A DNA stretch of 42,243 bases from Beroe ovata (Eukaryota; Ctenophora; Nuda; Beroida; Beroidae). The position numbers and the translations under genes are program-made. The stretch spans positions 162,106 to 204,348 of the forward strand of contig CAMPET010000005.1 of NCBI GenBank assembly GCA_946803715.1. Reading direction: 5' to 3'. Positions within the stretch are counted from its first letter, which is position 1. Each line of letters starts with the position of its first letter. The notes beneath the pieces are model-generated. The model did not search any database. It was given only the letters and a program-made list of their open reading frames with translations, and had not been told where the DNA came from. Below, piece by piece: positions 41,601-42,243 of the stretch.

Positions 41601-41875
41601 GCACGTCTCAATATGACAGAGAAGCATGTAACGCAGCCAAGTTTCTTATGTGAGTGTAAGTTTGGTGTTCATTGCAAACGTTTTATCATGGTGTCGGGTT
41701 AATAGAAATGAGATGTTTCACAGACGATTGACGAACTGATAAGAAATAAATCGATGAGAGAGAAATTGAAAATGATCAAACTGATATTATCAGTTTGATC
41801 ATTTTCAATTCCTCTCTGATAATACATCACATCTTACCTGATACTTCCATTGTGAACCACTTCACTCTCATTCAT
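29604..41875 (-). CDS. CTNND: Delta-catenin (p120/ARVCF/delta-catenin family), 20 exons
   Basis: Exons: 41875-41838, 38207-38110, 37897-37765, 37559-37374, 37234-37056, 36084-35996, 35855-35627, 35471-35327, 35235-35118, 32504-32340, 32216-32092, 31750-31667, 31524-31434, 31322-31158, 31056-30886, 30794-30653, 30544-30392, 30307-30035, 29950-29772, 29729-29604. All phases agree: 962 aa plus TGA. The family binds the juxtamembrane tail of classical cadherins, stabilises junctions and regulates Rho GTPases. The N-terminus is Tyr-, Ser- and Pro-rich ([13 protein letters not shown] repeats). Armadillo repeats fill about 325-810, with [74 protein letters not shown] and [11 protein letters not shown] polybasic loop (about 598-614, KKKKNKGK) matches the p120 insert. 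The protein ends ADSWV, the PDZ ligand of ARVCF and delta-catenin. The armadillo and C-terminal exons are secure. The start is uncertain (an acceptor at 41906-41907 may extend exon 1), and the exon 14 acceptor (31322) lacks a good pyrimidine tract. Confidence 0.93.
32688..33264 (-). CDS. CTNND: Alternative 5' coding exon of delta-catenin
   Basis: This large exon lies in the 2.6 kb intron between canonical exons 9 and 10. It follows a strong acceptor (TTTGTCTTCCCCCTCTCTC...ATCAG) and its first ATG (33260) is 4 nt inside. It codes 191 residues and ends in phase 0 at a GTGGCG donor. It has a coiled-coil-like stretch (about 44-72, [19 protein letters not shown]) reminiscent of the p120 N-terminal coil. 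Its end (about 150-191) contains [20 protein letters not shown], which aligns with the exon 9 end [17 protein letters not shown], so both can join exon 10 (IAIQDAHG) at the same armadillo position. The result would be a 748-aa isoform with its own N-terminus and a substitute repeat, lacking canonical repeat 1. It cannot be a cassette after exon 9: in that phase the acceptor leads to an early stop. An alternative promoter is the inferred explanation. Confidence 0.7.
33840..33888 (-). CDS. Possible first exon upstream of the alternative delta-catenin exon
   Basis: ATG at 33888 opens [16 protein letters not shown] and meets a consensus GTAAGT donor in phase 1. Joined to the acceptor at 33264 it would give a short upstream ORF whose stop TAA overlaps the ATG of the next frame (TAATG). 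It might therefore be a 5' leader exon of the alternative isoform, or a signal-peptide exon of something else, or chance. Confidence 0.2.
36920..36971. promoter_or_regulatory. Three CACGTG E-boxes at exact 23-bp spacing with an RFX X-box
   Basis: CACGTG starts at 36920, 36943 and 36966. Between the first two lies GTTGCCTAGCAAC (36930-36942), a good X-box; between the second and third is a degenerate copy, GTTTCTATGCAAT. The unit is thus CACGTGAC plus an X-box, repeated. It lies in the intron between exons 5 and 6 of delta-catenin, about 85 bp below exon 5 (37056). Confidence 0.5.
38058..38102. repeat. Three TGATGNCATCA repeats in delta-catenin intron 2
   Basis: TGATGGCATCA at 38058-38068 and TGATGACATCA at 38073-38083 and 38092-38102. 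The same near-palindromic word occurs as coding DNA in exon 7 (35700-35710 and 35718-35728, TGATGTCATCA), where it encodes the MTSQ repeats. It resembles CRE/AP-1-type sites (TGACATCA). Confidence 0.6.
38208..41837. other. Large first intron of delta-catenin (3.6 kb)
   Basis: The intron joins phase 2 ends (ATCAG before GTAAGA, and CCCCTCAG before TGACTC). It contains a single N at 38221 and a purine-rich tract at about 40685-40795, and I see no exon in it whose phase would fit the gene. Confidence 0.6.
41764..41810. repeat. Perfect palindrome, 23-bp arms, 1-nt spacer
   Basis: 41764-41786 is the exact reverse complement of 41788-41810. It lies about 28 bp beyond the first delta-catenin donor, inside the intron. 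Confidence 0.95.
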
Positions 41876-42217
41876 GATTGTGTGTTCTGTGTCATCTGTG
41901 ACCTTCTGAAACATGGATGCAAATTCAGGAACGGAATAAATGAGTGAAAATGAAAGTTCCCGGCTGCTTTGTTCAATCAAGCGCGGGGTTTTGGCAAAAG
42001 TAATGAACCTATGCATACCGCTAAAATAGAAACACGCGAAGCTATGCAAACGGTAATTTCCAATGAACACTGCTACACGAACATCTCTATTATGCTAATG
42101 AACACTCTTACACGAATAACATTTTCGCATACAGATAGTTCTCCATAAGCCAATACACAGACTAAACACGTTACCATATAGCGGGCTGTAGAGGTAGAAA
42201 GATCGCTGTAGGGTATA

Positions 42218-42243
42218 CACACACACGTACACACACACACACA
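42218..42243. repeat. (CA)n microsatellite at right edge
   Basis: CA repeat interrupted by CGTA, running into the end of the window. Confidence 0.9.

Overview
This is nuclear DNA of a metazoan animal, probably an intron-rich, highly heterozygous invertebrate. The evidence is two spliced, animal-type regulatory genes on the minus strand, GT-AG introns mostly of about 50-600 bp, AT-rich spacers and many (CA/TG)n microsatellites. I cannot name the phylum. No bacterial, phage or organellar feature is visible.

Layout, left to right. At 1-3.3 kb I see no gene. At 3.35-4.24 kb (minus) lies a small gene for a secreted Cys-containing protein I do not recognise. At 7.8-12.8 kb (minus) are three phase-compatible exons of the N-terminal part of an unrecognised, basic, Ser-rich protein whose 3' part I could not follow. 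At 12.8-17.1 kb there are repeats, a perfect 39-bp palindrome, a duplicated block and a run of N inside a TG microsatellite. At 17.14-20.61 kb (minus) is a complete 12-exon gene for CSL/RBPJ (Suppressor of Hairless), the DNA-binding effector of Notch; all exon phases agree and give 616 codons. At 20.6-29.6 kb I find no confident gene, only microsatellites, two duplicated blocks and a CpG-rich hairpin island. At 29.6-41.9 kb (minus) is a 20-exon delta-catenin (p120/ARVCF family) gene with armadillo repeats, a polybasic loop and the family's C-terminal PDZ ligand DSWV. A large extra exon inside one of its introns (32688-33264) ends at exactly the same armadillo position and phase as the canonical upstream exon, so it looks like an alternative start that swaps the N-terminal half.

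All genes found lie on the minus strand. CSL acts in the nucleus in Notch signalling and delta-catenin at cadherin junctions; their adjacency need not be functional. The points most worth a second look are the alternative delta-catenin start exon, the splice acceptors lying 0-30 nt before every proposed start codon (possible spliced-leader trans-splicing), the repeated E-box/RFX X-box palindrome clusters, and three tandem duplications split by a single N, which are probably unmerged haplotypes.

Exon models come from reading splice sites, phases and family conservation by eye; no alignment or transcript data were available.
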